The notes beneath the pieces were generated by a model. The model worked only from the letters and a program-made list of their open reading frames with translations, did no database searches and was not told where the DNA came from. The position numbers and the translations under genes are program-made. Below are positions 34,440 through 45,535 of a stretch of 60,000 bases of DNA, piece by piece (the first letter of the stretch is position 1; each line of letters starts with the position of its first letter). The stretch lies in the NCBI RefSeq assembly GCF_008831285.2, contig NC_045139.1, positions 32,649,706 through 32,709,705 on the forward strand, written 5' to 3'. This DNA comes from Nymphaea colorata. Taxonomy: Eukaryota > Streptophyta > Magnoliopsida > Nymphaeales > Nymphaeaceae.

Positions 34440-36775
34440 GGGCGTGTTTGATCTTAAAACTCCAACCAGAGAATCTGTTAGACTTCCAAAACAGGATTAG
34501 AGTTCCTAAATTCTTTTTGTACACAAAGGTTCTCATAGATAATAATAGATAATAAGTAATAGAAAGGGAAATATCTTGCAATTGAAGGGATGATAAAACG
34601 ATTTTCGACGTCAACATCTGCATCGTTATCAATTCACCCTCCGTTGCTTTGCACCCAGAACTCCCTGTCGGAAGACGGAGCCACACCGGAGAAAAAAGTG
34701 GTACGGCATCGCTTCCCTTCAAATAATCGCTGCCCACATCAGCCCACACTTGCCTCCAGCACTGCAGCCGAAGCTCCAAGTTTTTACTCAGTCTAGACGC
34801 ATGAGCAGATCATTCAGTACTGCTTTTAAATTCATCCCTTCTGGTCTCACACTGGGGAAAAAAATATTTACTTCTGCCTTTCATTAGTTAATGAATAAGA
34901 AAGAGGAACCCATCTTCTTACAGTTGGTGCATGCAAATTGTCGCCATCATCATGGAAAAGAATTTACTAATTGCTCTACGTAGAATTAGTATTTTGAATT
35001 GAAAAAAACTTCTTTTCAGATTCTTGTCCGGCTGGGACGCGTCTCGGATCGGAAAAGCGCGAGCGGCCTCTGTAGAAAAGTTCCCGGCTGACGTCGGGTT
35101 GCAGGGAGGTGATTGGGTGGAGTGAGAATTTTTTGGATATAGGGCACTGTTGTATAAACTTTTATTTCAAAAGTGGCACAATATATATAAATAAGTAAAT
35201 AATTGTAAGACATCAATGTAAAAATAAACAAAATTTTTGTTGCGGGTGCTCACGCCAGCCTATATGTAGCTCCGATACTAAGGTGGAGCATCTTGAGGGT
35301 ATCTCAGCTGTTTAGGCAATGCCACAACTAAGACGAGGAAAGAAGAGATTTTGTATATTTCGGAACAGTGTAGTTGATGTTGTCTCAAGGGGAATAGTGC
35401 AACCTGGCGGCACAGTGACTCATACTTAAGGCTGTTTGGTTTTCATGGTCAATATCATTAGGGCTGCATAAAGAGCCGAGCCAACTCGAGTTTGACTCGA
35501 AATCGCTCAAAAAAACTGGGCTCATGCTTGACTCGTTTATAAACGAGCCGAGTTTGAGCTTACAAAGAGACTCTTAAAGATAAATGAGTCGAGTTCGAGT
35601 TTTAGGAACTCAATTCTTTTATACTCGACTTGACTCGCAAACCAGTACTCTATATAATACTTTCAAAACCGGTCCACCGGTTTTAACTTTTATGGTAAAA
35701 ACAGATTTTACAAGTTATATGAGTTAAACACTTACACGAGTTGAACTCATCGACCTGGTGTTGAAAAAACAAATCATTTGAAATATCTCTTGGTCTTTAC
35801 AGGTACTTCCTAAAATTTGAAGAAGGATGAAAATGGAAAGTGTCTTGCAAAATATTCAACTTTTATTATCAAATAAGATCTTCCCAAGAACAGGAATGTC
35901 ATTATTGTTAAAGATAATGCTGCAGCCCATAAAGAAATGATATCTATGAAGATAAAAACCAATGAAGATAATAGTGGGATTGCTAACACAGGAACAGTCG
36001 TCGATCTAGAGATTATTTTAAACAGCGAGTATAAATATCAAATCTCACACTATTGATCCTTGAAATCAATGGTAGCCTTCCGTGATGAAAAACACATCAA
36101 ATATCATACTTTCTTTCTTTTCACTTTTTTTTTAATTTCTCATGTTTTTTGAAAGTTTTCAAGGGTATTGCAGGTAGGATTCTTATTCTTTTTAAGTAGA
36201 ACAAAAGAGTAGAGTAGCCAACGAAAGTGAGATGCTAGCAAACTGTGCAGACTTTCTAGTTCTTATGTTATAATGCTACCTCTTCTTCTGCTGTTTCTCT
36301 ATTTCTCTCTTCTCTTTCTCTCTTCCTCTTCCTACATCCTTCTTTATGCCCCCCTCTTCGCAAGTGCATTTCTCTAATGCTTTTCTCTCTGTTTCTCTCT
36401 CTCTTTTGGTCATTTGGGTGTATATAAAGTGTTTGTGCATTAGACTGAATGAGTTAGTGTTTGTTTTTATTTGTAATCGCATTAACTGTGCTATTAATAA
36501 ATATTATTGCCAAATTCTAACAAATGAAAACATCTTCTTTAATTTCATGTTCACCCCGTTCTTCTAACGTTGCTAATCAGTAAAACTGACAACCGAAGCA
36601 TCGACACTGACTTACATAGGGCCAGGAATTAAAGCAACACTGGCCCACAACAACTCTGACGTTGAATTGGTCCGTCCATGCAATTGTGGAGCTTCAACAT
36701 GAAGAAAAAGTGTCACTAATACACTTACGATCACTTATGCTTCTTCATTGTTAATCCCAAATCTATTTAATAAGC
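34440..36775. repeat. Dispersed repeat block, copy 2
   Basis: Matches 11,058-14,580 in the same order and orientation, but lacks the segment equivalent to about 11,085-11,310 and the segment 11,560-12,540. It is followed, as in copy 1, by the palindromic element. The nested element at 35,459-36,947 is complete here. Confidence 0.75.
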
Positions 36776-36947
36776 CAACATGAGTTAACACCTAAATGAC
36801 TTAAATGGGTAAAATGAGTCGAGTTCGAACTTCATTTTGTGTAGTCGAGTTGAGCTCGAGCTTGTTATGTTCGAGTTCGAGTTTTTTGAGCCAAATGAAG
36901 CTCGAGCTGGCCAAGCTCGGGCTTGACTCGACTCATGTGCAGCCCTA
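35459..36947. mobile_element. hAT-like non-autonomous element with near-perfect 8-bp target duplication
   Basis: The ends are inverted repeats, TAGGGCTGCATAAAGAG on the left and (inverted) TAGGGCTGCACATGAG on the right. They continue into GAG/CTCGAG-rich low-complexity sequence. Flanking 8-mers are AATATCAT (35,451-35,458) and AATATGAT (36,948-36,955), one mismatch. The 8-bp size points to the hAT superfamily. No transposase is visible in its 1.49 kb. The left end and the same flank occur at 13,248, so the insertion predates the duplication of the block. Confidence 0.75.
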
Positions 36948-37624
36948 AATATGATGCTTTAGTGTGTTATTTTTTTAAGGTACAGACGATAACGGTGTGA
37001 CACCCAATTGACGCGCTATAGGTTCCTCAAACCCCGAAACAAGTCTATTGAATGTTTTAAGTGGTACATCTCTTAAGTAAACATTAAATAGAAAAAAATG
37101 ACAAGAAACTAAAATGGTTGAGTCTATTCCAGCTTTTATTCAATTCAATTAATTTCATTCACTTTAAGTAGATTCGGATTTGGATTTAGATTTAGGCCCA
37201 GAGGTTTCTTTTCCAAAAACCAATAGTTAATCGGGCCAGTCTAATATTAAACTGAAATTCAATTGGTTGTGAGAGTATCTATTGAATTCGATTACTAACC
37301 CGATACAAATTCCAAAATCTAGTCGGTAATCGAACATACCACTGGACTTCTTCACTGCATTCATATTTACATACCTAACAATTAAATGAGATATATCATA
37401 ACTGGTAAAATACTCTGCCACCTGAAATTCATAAAATTTTGAAAGTTGTGAAATATTGTCAATTGATGCGTAAAATTTTGGAAGTTGTTAAATCTCATCG
37501 CTTGACCATTCATTTTCTTTCCTTTGTATCTTTTTTTTTCCCTTAGAAGCAATTCAAATCAAATGCAGTTGAAAAGGGTCACACACACAAGTTGAAGTGC
37601 ATGAGTAGACCATGTAAGTTAACA

Positions 37625-37795
37625 GGTCGTTTGGCAAATAAAATACTTTGTAAGTGTTTCATGAATCTGCGGTAAATAATACAAGTCATTGACACCTAGT
37701 TTTCATCTTTCATAAATCTGTCCTGATTCTTATGGTAGATTTATAAAACACACACCAAATGTTTCAATTGTCAAACAACTCCTAAAGAGGCAAGA
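37625..37795. mobile_element. MITE-like inverted-repeat element
   Basis: The left end is GGTCGTTTGGCAAATAAA and the right end, inverted, is GGAGTTGTTTGACAATTG. The internal sequence is AT-rich. A half-copy of the left part is found near 48,366-48,460. No clear target duplication was found. It sits inside the palindromic element copy 2. Confidence 0.55.
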
Positions 37796-38509
37796 GATTT
37801 AGTGGAAGTTTCAGCTCTATGTTGGGTAGGTCTCCTCTGTTCACCCTAAAGTCAGATGCAATTAGCTTTGGATACCTAAAATCCGTTTAATGCAGTTATC
37901 ATTCATATGGTGTAACTAGGAATGAATAAATTTAGTCGTTTAAATTAAGTCTAAATCATGCTAACATAGATTTTAAGTGTCTACACCTGACCTGTACCTC
38001 TTAGTTACTCAACTTAAAGCAAGTTTAGTCAAAATAATGTTGTCCCTTTCAAAATATATGTTCTTAAAATTAAAACATATTGGAAGAACGCCATATTATG
38101 TTTCAATAAACCTCACAAGATCATTATGAATGTTGTTCCTAAATGTAACAATAAATTAATATTATTGTATATAATTACAGCATATTCTTTGCGAAAGAGA
38201 AATATTTTCTAATGTTAATGAATGTCAGTGATAATTTAGTGTAAGTAAAGGATGTTTACTGACGTCAACTTGCCTCTATAATTCTGTGCCGAACGCTTAT
38301 ATTTCGTGTCTCGTGTCACAAATGGCAGATCTCGATGACGTGAAGCAAAACATCAAAAAAGACCTTAGCGATGCCGTCTTTACTGACATTTGGCTTGGCT
38401 TCGGTAAGAAGGTCGCTACATAATTTGCTGACTTTTTTTTCCAATTTTTAGAGGCATTTTTTAATGTCATTGAAAATTGTTTTTTCTTTTTTAATCAAAG
38501 AGCTTTCCC

Positions 38510-39045
38510 CTCTCTCCTTTCCTACCCGCGAACCACCCCTTTTCTTTTCTCACCACGTGCCCGCCCATTCGTACAAGTCTTCAATTCATCTCTCTTTCCC
38601 CTTTTCTTTCTTCTTTTCGCCTGGTTGGGGGACTGGCGGCGATTCTTTTTGCATCGGACGTTGTTGATTGCCTGCGAGGCTTTTTCATTGTGTTTGACGA
38701 TGTTGGTGTCCGACGGGCCAAACAATTTCCACTTTTGGGGGGACGCCACCGTGGTGCCGCCTTTCTTGGCGGTGATCATCAGTTGGATGATTCAGACGAC
38801 TACTGGATCAGTGTTGAAAGGTTCTATGACATGTTAAACGAAAATCAGTCGCAAAATCCCTCTAAGGTATGCTCTCTCTCTCTGTTGAATTGGTTGTTCT
38901 TTTCTCGGATTCCATCAGTTATTCACGTGGCTTCTTCATGTCATATTTTTCCCCCTCCAATCTTGAAAACATAAATGGAAGTAAGACGTTAACGTGTCCA
39001 TGTTTATTGCTGCTATTTTCGTCCAAATTGCTTTGCTTTTTGACT
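38510..39045 (+). repeat. Left arm of inverted repeat, copy 2
   Basis: Inverted counterpart of 40,530-41,160. Matching anchors include GCAAAGCAATTTGG near 40,540 and GTCATATTTTTCCCC near 38,940. The innermost part (38,940-39,045) is specific to this copy of the element. Confidence 0.85.
38700..38866 (+). pseudogene. Captured first-exon fragment, copy C
   Basis: Direct-orientation copy of the fragment at 17,844-17,996, ending at a GT donor at 38,867. The first ATG of copy A reads ATTG here, so the nearest ATG is at 38,700. A small insertion near 38,750 shifts the frame upstream of the conserved SVERFYDMLNENQSQNPSK segment, so it is not an intact coding exon. Confidence 0.65.
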
Positions 39046-40529
39046 CACATGTCATTTGAATGTTCTAACTGTTTGTTTGGTTTTTTTGGTGATGTGGCAT
39101 GTGAACGAGGTCGAGTCAGGAGTGAAATCATTGAGCTGAATTAAAGTTTCTAAATTTTGATTAAGATTGAATATGTAATTTTTTTTATATAAAACATTTT
39201 TTTTTAATTTACATACAAATATTTAAAAAAAATATTGAGGTAAAGCAGCCACCAAGCAGGCCCTACCTTGGCTCCACCCTTGGTCTGCTTCTACTTTAGA
39301 AGACAATCTTAATTGTATATCGACCATACACAGGCATTTGCAATTTTTGAAACTTATTTCAACTAACAAAAGATTTTCGACTGTAACATTGTTGGTCATA
39401 GTAGGAATTGTGTAAATGATACTTTTGATTCTTGTAGGAGTTACTCTGTTGAAAGGTGGTGTGTTATTCATTTCCAAGCTCTGACACAACCCATGACCCC
39501 AAAGATAAGAAAATCTAGGAGACTTTCAGGCCTCTGCATCCGAGCAGCAGAATAACCTCATTCATACCATATTAGAGTAAGAAATAAATATTAATCAATT
39601 ATTTTTTATTTTTATTTTATTAAAATAAAATATTCAAATGTCAGTTTAAATTTTTGTTATCAAATAATGTTCAAACATTTGAAGATCGACCATATTTTCT
39701 GAAGGGAGCAGAATTTTCTAAAAACGAAGCTTTTATCCATCGTTCGCTTCACTCCATCCTCTCGAGACCGGAGTTCATGTTGCCCTACGTAAGCCTTGCA
39801 ACGCCTACCAAGAAAGGTTTCTAGATGCGAGGCTCGGTAAATAATAAAAATAAAAAATATGTATAAAGAAAAGTAGGGACCTCGAGTTGAAGAAGATCAA
39901 GAGAGTTGTCAGTCGCTCTTCGCATAATCTAAAAAGCTCTCAATATAAGAAAAAAAGTTGAAACATTAAAGAATTAATATGTTGTTGTAGAGTGTAAAAA
40001 ATGCCAGCCATTGCGCATAGAGCGTCAAATTCTGCTTATTAGATCGTGATTTAAAGGGAACATTATTTACCTTGTTTTGTTATACTAATCTATGGGTTAG
40101 ATAATAATATATCCCATTGTTGTATGCATTTGAACTGCTACGTCAAACGTTAGCCTGTCAACATTAATGGACGCCTTTAGTGTCTTTCAGATCATAACGA
40201 TACAACGGCTTGAAAGGTTCTTGTACACATTGGTCATTGGACTTTTCTTATTTTCGTCTTTTCAAGCATGTTTCTAATTTAAACTTATGTTACATCAATG
40301 TAAACTGTACTGAAATATGTGATTCTTTTTTCTTTTTAATACTTTATACGACATTATTTTAAATTTAACAATCAAATGTCTGATATAACCACACCATATT
40401 CATATACCAAAAATATGATATTCTTGAAACAATAGATTCTTTAATATATGTTCAAGGAAGAAGTCACTCTTATCAAAACCCCTTTAATCACTTTGGCTAA
40501 TTTGATTTGATGTTTTTATAAGACATGCG
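39046..40529. other. Spacer between the arms of palindrome copy 2
   Basis: AT-rich sequence of about 1.5 kb, much longer than and unrelated to the 480-bp spacer of copy 1. A GTTGTTGTAGAGTG-like phrase occurs near 39,980. No gene is recognised. Confidence 0.5.
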
Positions 40530-41508
40530 AGTCAAAAAGCAAAGCAATTTGGAACAAGAATAGCAGCAATAAACATGGATGCATTAACGGCTTACTTCCA
40601 TTTATGTTTTCAAGATTGGAGGGGAAAAAGCATGACATGAAGAAGCCAAGTGAATAACTGATGGAATCCGAGAAAATAACAAGCAATTCAACAGTCCTAG
40701 AGAGAGAGAGAGAGAGAGAGAGAGCACATACCTTAGAGGGATTTTGGTGACTGATTTTCGTTTAATATGTCATAGAATCTTTCAACACTGATCGAGTAGT
40801 CGTCCGAATCATCCAACTGATCACCGCCGAGAAAGGCGGAGGCATCCCCCAAAAAGTTGAAATTGTTCGGCCCGTCGAACACCAACATCGTCAAACACCA
40901 TGAAAAAGCCTCGGAGTCAATCAACAACGTCCGATGCACAGATTTTTCAAAGGGTGGAGACCCGCAAACAACAAGAATTGGCAAACCGAAGAATAACGAT
41001 CGGCAACGCCTTAACAACGAAGAATCGCCGCCAGTCGAACCGAAACCCCCCCAACCAGGCGAAAAGAAGCAAAAGAAGAAGAAAGAAAAGGGGAAAGAGA
41101 GATGAATCAAAGACTTTTTCGAATGGGCGGGCACATAGTTAGAAAAGAAAAGGGGTGGTTCGCAGGGTAGGAAACTAGAGAGGGGAAGGATACTACCGAA
41201 GAGGGTTTAATTGCCAATTCTATGGTGCCCTTTTGCCAAATGTGTGCCACAGGAAAAGACAGTATTGCAACTAGCCGATCATATGTCATGTTAAAGGTAT
41301 TCGGAAGTCCTTTGGCACATACCTTGCTATATTTCTAAGTTTGTTGTTCTTGTGAGTACAAATGCGAAATATAACATGACATATAAGTCCAATTATGTTC
41401 TTTTGCATTTGCACTATACATAATCAAGTTTAATGGCCCCTCAGAGAATTTGATAAAGTAGATTAATAATGAAAATCACTCCCAAAACATATACAAGATA
41501 ATAGATCT
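40530..41508 (-). repeat. Right arm of inverted repeat, copy 2
   Basis: Matches the right arm of copy 1 from 19,260 to about 20,145, including the GA run beyond the exon donor (40,699-40,724). The innermost part pairs with 38,940-39,045. Confidence 0.85.
40732..40901 (-). pseudogene. Captured first-exon fragment, copy D
   Basis: Inverted counterpart of copy C. It has ATG at 40,901-40,899 and a GT donor at 40,731-40,730, with an open SISVERFYDILNENQS segment. It points inward to the spacer. Residues around the exon end differ from copy A (SPK in place of SQNPSK) because of a small deletion. Confidence 0.68.
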
Positions 41509-43080
41509 ATGGCTGCCTACACAAGAGAGGCGGCTGATGAGAGCCAGCCGCAAGCCACAGCAAGCACGGGGAGGACCGACGAGCACCGAGCGTTAGGACG
41601 AGAGAGTGCCGCATTTCGTAAGGCCGAGGTCGTGAACGCGGTAGACAGCGTGCCGAGAGCCAAGAGCGAGGCAGCAGCAGTGAACGAGAGAAGCACACGA
41701 CGTCCAGGGTCAAGTGAGGGTATCGATTCTATGGGGTTAGTCAACTCACCGAGTCGAGCGCATTGTGAGGGGAACGCACTAACCATCGCCTACACACGGG
41801 CAAGACAGGGCGAGGCGAGACTATTACAGGTCAGCCTAGGACTCAGCCGACTGATGAGGGAGCTGGGTGCTCACGCCGCACGGGAAAAGGGCCCAATGTC
41901 GAGGTAAGTAAAAAGTTTAGTGAGGCTAACATCTTCTATAGTCAGGTTGAGGCAGGTACTCCAGACGCTAGGGAAGTTATTGGCAGCGAGCAGCAGCGTC
42001 GGACGCGAGCAGCACCCAGGGGTGTTGTTGACGAAGGCGTTCATCATTCCGGTGAGGTTAGACTCCTGACTCGGACGGAGTTTGTAGTAGGCGAGCCAGA
42101 TTTAGCAGGACCATCACCTCGGGTTCAATCTGAATGAGGCTCAACGAACCCAGCTCGGGTAGACCAGGGAACCAAGTTCGGCACAGGAACAGGTCGGACA
42201 GGGACAAACAGCATGCAATCAGTAGAAAATGGTGGAAGCTGGCTGTAAAGTTAAATCCCACTGGGAAGTTAGATGTGGGATTTGGTTGGTAGTGGATTCC
42301 AATTGTGGTGCCACGAAGTTTTCCAAGCGGCTAACCATAATTTAACAACTTCTCTCTCTCTCTCTCGCTCTCACTCTCTCTTTCTCTTGACTCTGCTGCT
42401 TCACTCTTCTTATTATGTTTTATTGTGCTGCTAATTTGTATATTTCGTTTTTTTAATTTGTTTTTGCGGTTTGTTCTTGTAGTTAGAACTTAGAGGACTT
42501 CTTGTTTCTAAATTTTGTTATATATTTCCATTTTATCAGTTTTCTCTCTCTCAACTGACTTCTGCAATGTTCTGAACTAATGTACTTTGGCTTCAACTTC
42601 CAACTTTTTCATTGGAGCTTGGTTTTTGTGAGGTTGGCTATAGCTCTCTCTCTCTCTCTCTCTCACTCACACACACACACACACACAACTGAACCAGCTT
42701 CCAACTTTTCATTGGAGCTTGGTTTTTGTACTATTGTTTATATTTCATTTTATTCGAATTAATTCCTTGAAAAGTTTTCTGCGGTAGAGTCCCTACGACA
42801 TCCACTCTTGCAATTGTGTTTCAAAGTGGCTGTAGTTAAACAATGAAATTTGTTCATTCATAGTGAGTGATGCAATCCTATAGCAAATTCAAGCTACACA
42901 AAACCAACTCCATTTGATGTGCATTACACGTCAAGTGACAAGATTTCGCAACTAAAAAAATTTTATAGGTTTCAGCTCGTGTAGTATTTTATCAATATGA
43001 AATCTCATTTAATTGCGGATGCAATTAGGGTGAAGTACCCATGATATGATTTTGGAACCTTTAGCTACAGTGATAAAAAT
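41509..43080 (-). repeat. Outer module of the palindromic element, right side of copy 2
   Basis: Reverse complement of 15,255-16,150, with about 600 bp (41,660-42,255) missing from copy 1. It contains the duplicated AAGCTCCAATGAAAAGTT unit and CT/CA microsatellites at 42,640-42,690. An open frame (41,509-41,907, + strand, beginning MAAYTREAADESQ) is GC-rich and partly shared with copy 1, but no family is recognised. Confidence 0.75.
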
Positions 43081-43395
43081 TTGAACCTGATTGATAATCG
43101 AATTAAATTGCTGCTAGTTTAGTCTGTATCTGTTTTATTCTACCCTGACGTTTGTTTTCTCTTTTATAAATATTTTTAAATATAAAATAATTTTTTTAAT
43201 ATAAAACATATTTTAAATCATGAGATATATATTTTTAATAAAATAAAAATAATTTTTATTTGTTGTCGGGCCGAATCGGCTCCTGTCGAGCCAGCTGGGA
43301 TCGTTTTTTTTTTTTTTTTGGACTCAAGCCCAAGTCTGATCAGATCGTGTATGAGTAGCCGTTGAATACCCAACCCAATGCGCAGGTCTACTCAA
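43081..43395. other. AT-rich sequence beyond the palindromic element
   Basis: AT-rich stretch with a poly-T run at 43,306-43,320. No gene or repeat identity is recognised. Confidence 0.4.
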
Positions 43396-43398
43396 GAT

Positions 43399-43768
43399 CC
43401 CCTGGCTCTGCTCGCTCTTAGAAATCAGGAACAGTCAGGCTCAGTCGCAATTAAATCACTCTGCTCACGCTCATCCTGGGTGTCTCTCTCATTCTATTTT
43501 GAGGTTGCGTTGTTCTTTTGCAGTTACATGTGGTGGGGAAGCTCACTGGCACTCACTATTGAAAAAAACAGCATGCAAAAGAAAGTAGATGAGGCAATCC
43601 CCACGTCTAACTGCCAGCGCTGCAAAAGAACAATGCAACCTCAAAATAGACTGAGAGAGACGCGCAGGACGAGCGCGAGCAGAGTGATTTAAGTGCGAGT
43701 GAGCCTGACTGCTTGAGAGCAAGAGGGAACCTGAGTTCTGAGAGCGAGCAGAGCTAGAGGGATTCTGA
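43399..43768. repeat. Long imperfect hairpin (inverted repeat, arms about 125-145 bp)
   Basis: The left arm (43,399-43,523) pairs with the right arm (43,620-43,768) around a loop of about 96 bases. The best-paired part is CTGCAAAAGAACAAYGCAACCT with about 90 matched bases and roughly ten mismatches. The right arm carries one extra stretch of about 10-15 bases. After it, 43,770-43,860 is a degenerate GAGAGCGAG tandem tract. A small inverted-repeat transposon or a hairpin RNA gene are both possible. Confidence 0.8.
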
Positions 43769-44129
43769 GAGTGAGAATTGGAGTGAGAGCGAGATAGCAA
43801 GAGGGAGGCAGGAACAGAGCGAGAGGGATTCTGAGTGTGAGAATGAGAGGAGAACTGTTGTACAACTATCTCGTTCTGTTCCTGCCTTGTCGATGCAAGC
43901 ATGGTAAAATGCTATTCCATCAAACCTTGTAATTTCACCTGTCACGCACACCTACATTTTCTTCTTTTTGGTATTAGACACGAAGAAGCATGCACCTATC
44001 CCTCTCTTATGGAAGAAAAGACAATGACAATCCTTAATTACGTGTGAATTGCAGGACTCTAGGGCGTGACGAAGAAAATGCATCGCAAACTTCATCACCT
44101 TCCGCTTAAACTGAATATCTCCAGTGAAT

Positions 44130-44377
44130 ATGAGTATAGCTGTAGCCTCTAGTAGCAACCCAACCTACACCTTCTCTTTCAAGAACAAGCAGTCCAAACC
44201 ACGTAACAGCTGCTACGCCAATCCTCAGTCCTCCCTCCACGATGAAAGCACTGCAAATGGTGATTGATTATGACAGTAGGGAGACATTTTCCTTCAGCGG
44301 ATGAGATCGGCAAAGAAGCTGAAGAATTCATCACCATATTCCACGAGCATCTACGATGGCAGGGAAGCAAACAGTGA
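44130..44377 (+). pseudogene. DUF761-like small protein gene fragment with frameshift
   Basis: The C-terminal piece reads ADEIGKEAEEFITIFHEHLR and stops at 44,375-44,377 TGA. It fits the conserved C-terminal motif of plant DUF761 (cotton-fibre-type) proteins, which has the form D-E-[ID]-x-x-x-AEEFIxxFHEQxRxQ. The upstream frame (ATG at 44,242) runs through DYDSRETFSFS and would join it only by a one-base shift at about 44,299. A further ATG at 44,130 opens a third frame that ends in TGA. I call it a broken gene or retro-fragment. DUF761 proteins have no firmly established biochemical activity. Confidence 0.45.
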
Positions 44378-44934
44378 TTGACTGTCAAGAATGATAAAAG
44401 ACCCTGACGCAGAGCAGAAGATGATAAGATCCATATCCGACGCACATTAGATCTTAATTGTTTTTTTAGTTTGTCTTATATATATATATCCTAGTTTTCA
44501 TTCTGAATATAAATATGATCCATATATTGAGATCCAAACTCCTATAATCGGATGAAAGTTTAAAAATCGGCCTTACGAAACAAAGTTTAAATATGTAGCG
44601 ATAAAAATTGAAGTTTTTAGTACTTGTTTACAAAATATAGATGTATGTCTGATCGATTTGTTTGTTATTGAGACGTATATATTGTGAGATGCATATGGAC
44701 AGCAAATTTCAAAGTGAATTAAGATTAGATTCCATTCTGAATTCCAAAGTAAGATTTCGACAATATATATATATATATATCTCAGTGTATGAACGTTGGA
44801 TAAATTATATATGGTAAATAGTGGATCTGCTTCAATTAATCCAATCCCTCTGTCATTCACAACCTATGGCAGCACTATATTAAATGGTTAACTAAATAGT
44901 TTTTCTTATTTTTAAATATTTAAATGGCTGTTAA

Positions 44935-44999
44935 TTACGATTGGGCTCAAGTCTAGCTAACCAACCTCGAGCTCGACTCTGGTTATGCACAGCCCTAGC
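44935..44999. mobile_element. Right-end relic of the TAGGGCTGCA-type hAT-like element
   Basis: The sequence ends CTCGACTCTGGTTATGCACA then GCCCTAG, matching the right end at 36,947. The MITE at 45,000 has inserted into this end. Confidence 0.45.
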
Positions 45000-45199
45000 C
45001 AGTGGCGGAGTCAGAAATTTTTGGCTATGAGGCACTAGTACATAGTTTGTGAAAAATTTTTCTGTTATTTTAAAAATAAAGCAAATATTGGCGTGGGCAA
45101 CACAGGGGTGAAGCTGGGTTGAGACTCCATTTCATATGGAGTTTTCTTGAGCTGGCGTGGGCAGGCGCCCACACCTGCCCCACGCTGGCTCCGCCACTG
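45000..45199. mobile_element. 200-bp hAT-type MITE with perfect 8-bp target duplication
   Basis: The terminal inverted repeats are CAGTGGCGGAGTC on the left and (inverted) CAGTGGCGGAGCC on the right. The 8-bp duplication GCCCTAGC is perfect at 44,992-44,999 and 45,200-45,207. The interior holds a CGTGGGCAGG-type stretch and no coding capacity. Confidence 0.9.
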
Positions 45200-45535
45200 G
45201 CCCTAGCCCATCCCAAAGATCTTAGTAAAGCCCTTGAAGGAATTAACGTTATTACCCATTCCCGCTGAGAGAAAGTTGTGTGTCATGTGCACACTGCACA
45301 CTTAAAAGGAAAGAATGACATTTTGGTAATTTGTTAAAAAAGGTCCTTTATAGTACTTTTTTTTTTCATTTTTATTTTTGTCTTTACAAAACAATATTTA
45401 AGTGTAAATTAAGGATATTTTAATTATTAACCATATTGGTCCATAAAAATTTATGCACCAATATGACGTATATAACTACGTTCAGTTCCCAACATGTGAG
45501 TCACCCCTAAATAATTTCTGTCCCAAACTCCTAGC

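Larger units (their letters stand above)
37110..43080. mobile_element. Giant palindromic, foldback-like element, copy 2
   Basis: In order: a diverged outer module (37,110-37,580), left arm (38,510-39,045), a 1.5-kb spacer, right arm (40,530-41,508) and an inverted outer module (41,509-43,080). The arm sequences match copy 1 at 17,560-18,060 and 19,060-20,145. The jump at 41,508/41,509 joins points that in copy 1 lie far apart (equivalent to 20,145 and 16,145), so an internal deletion removed about 1 kb, including the nucleotidyltransferase fragment. Outer modules on both sides support the reading that they are parts of very long terminal inverted repeats. Confidence 0.6.

Noticed and set aside
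41509-41907. 132-residue GC-rich frame beginning MAAYTREAADESQ
   Set aside because: Only partly kept in the other copy of the module, no recognised family, and interrupted there; not supported as a gene.
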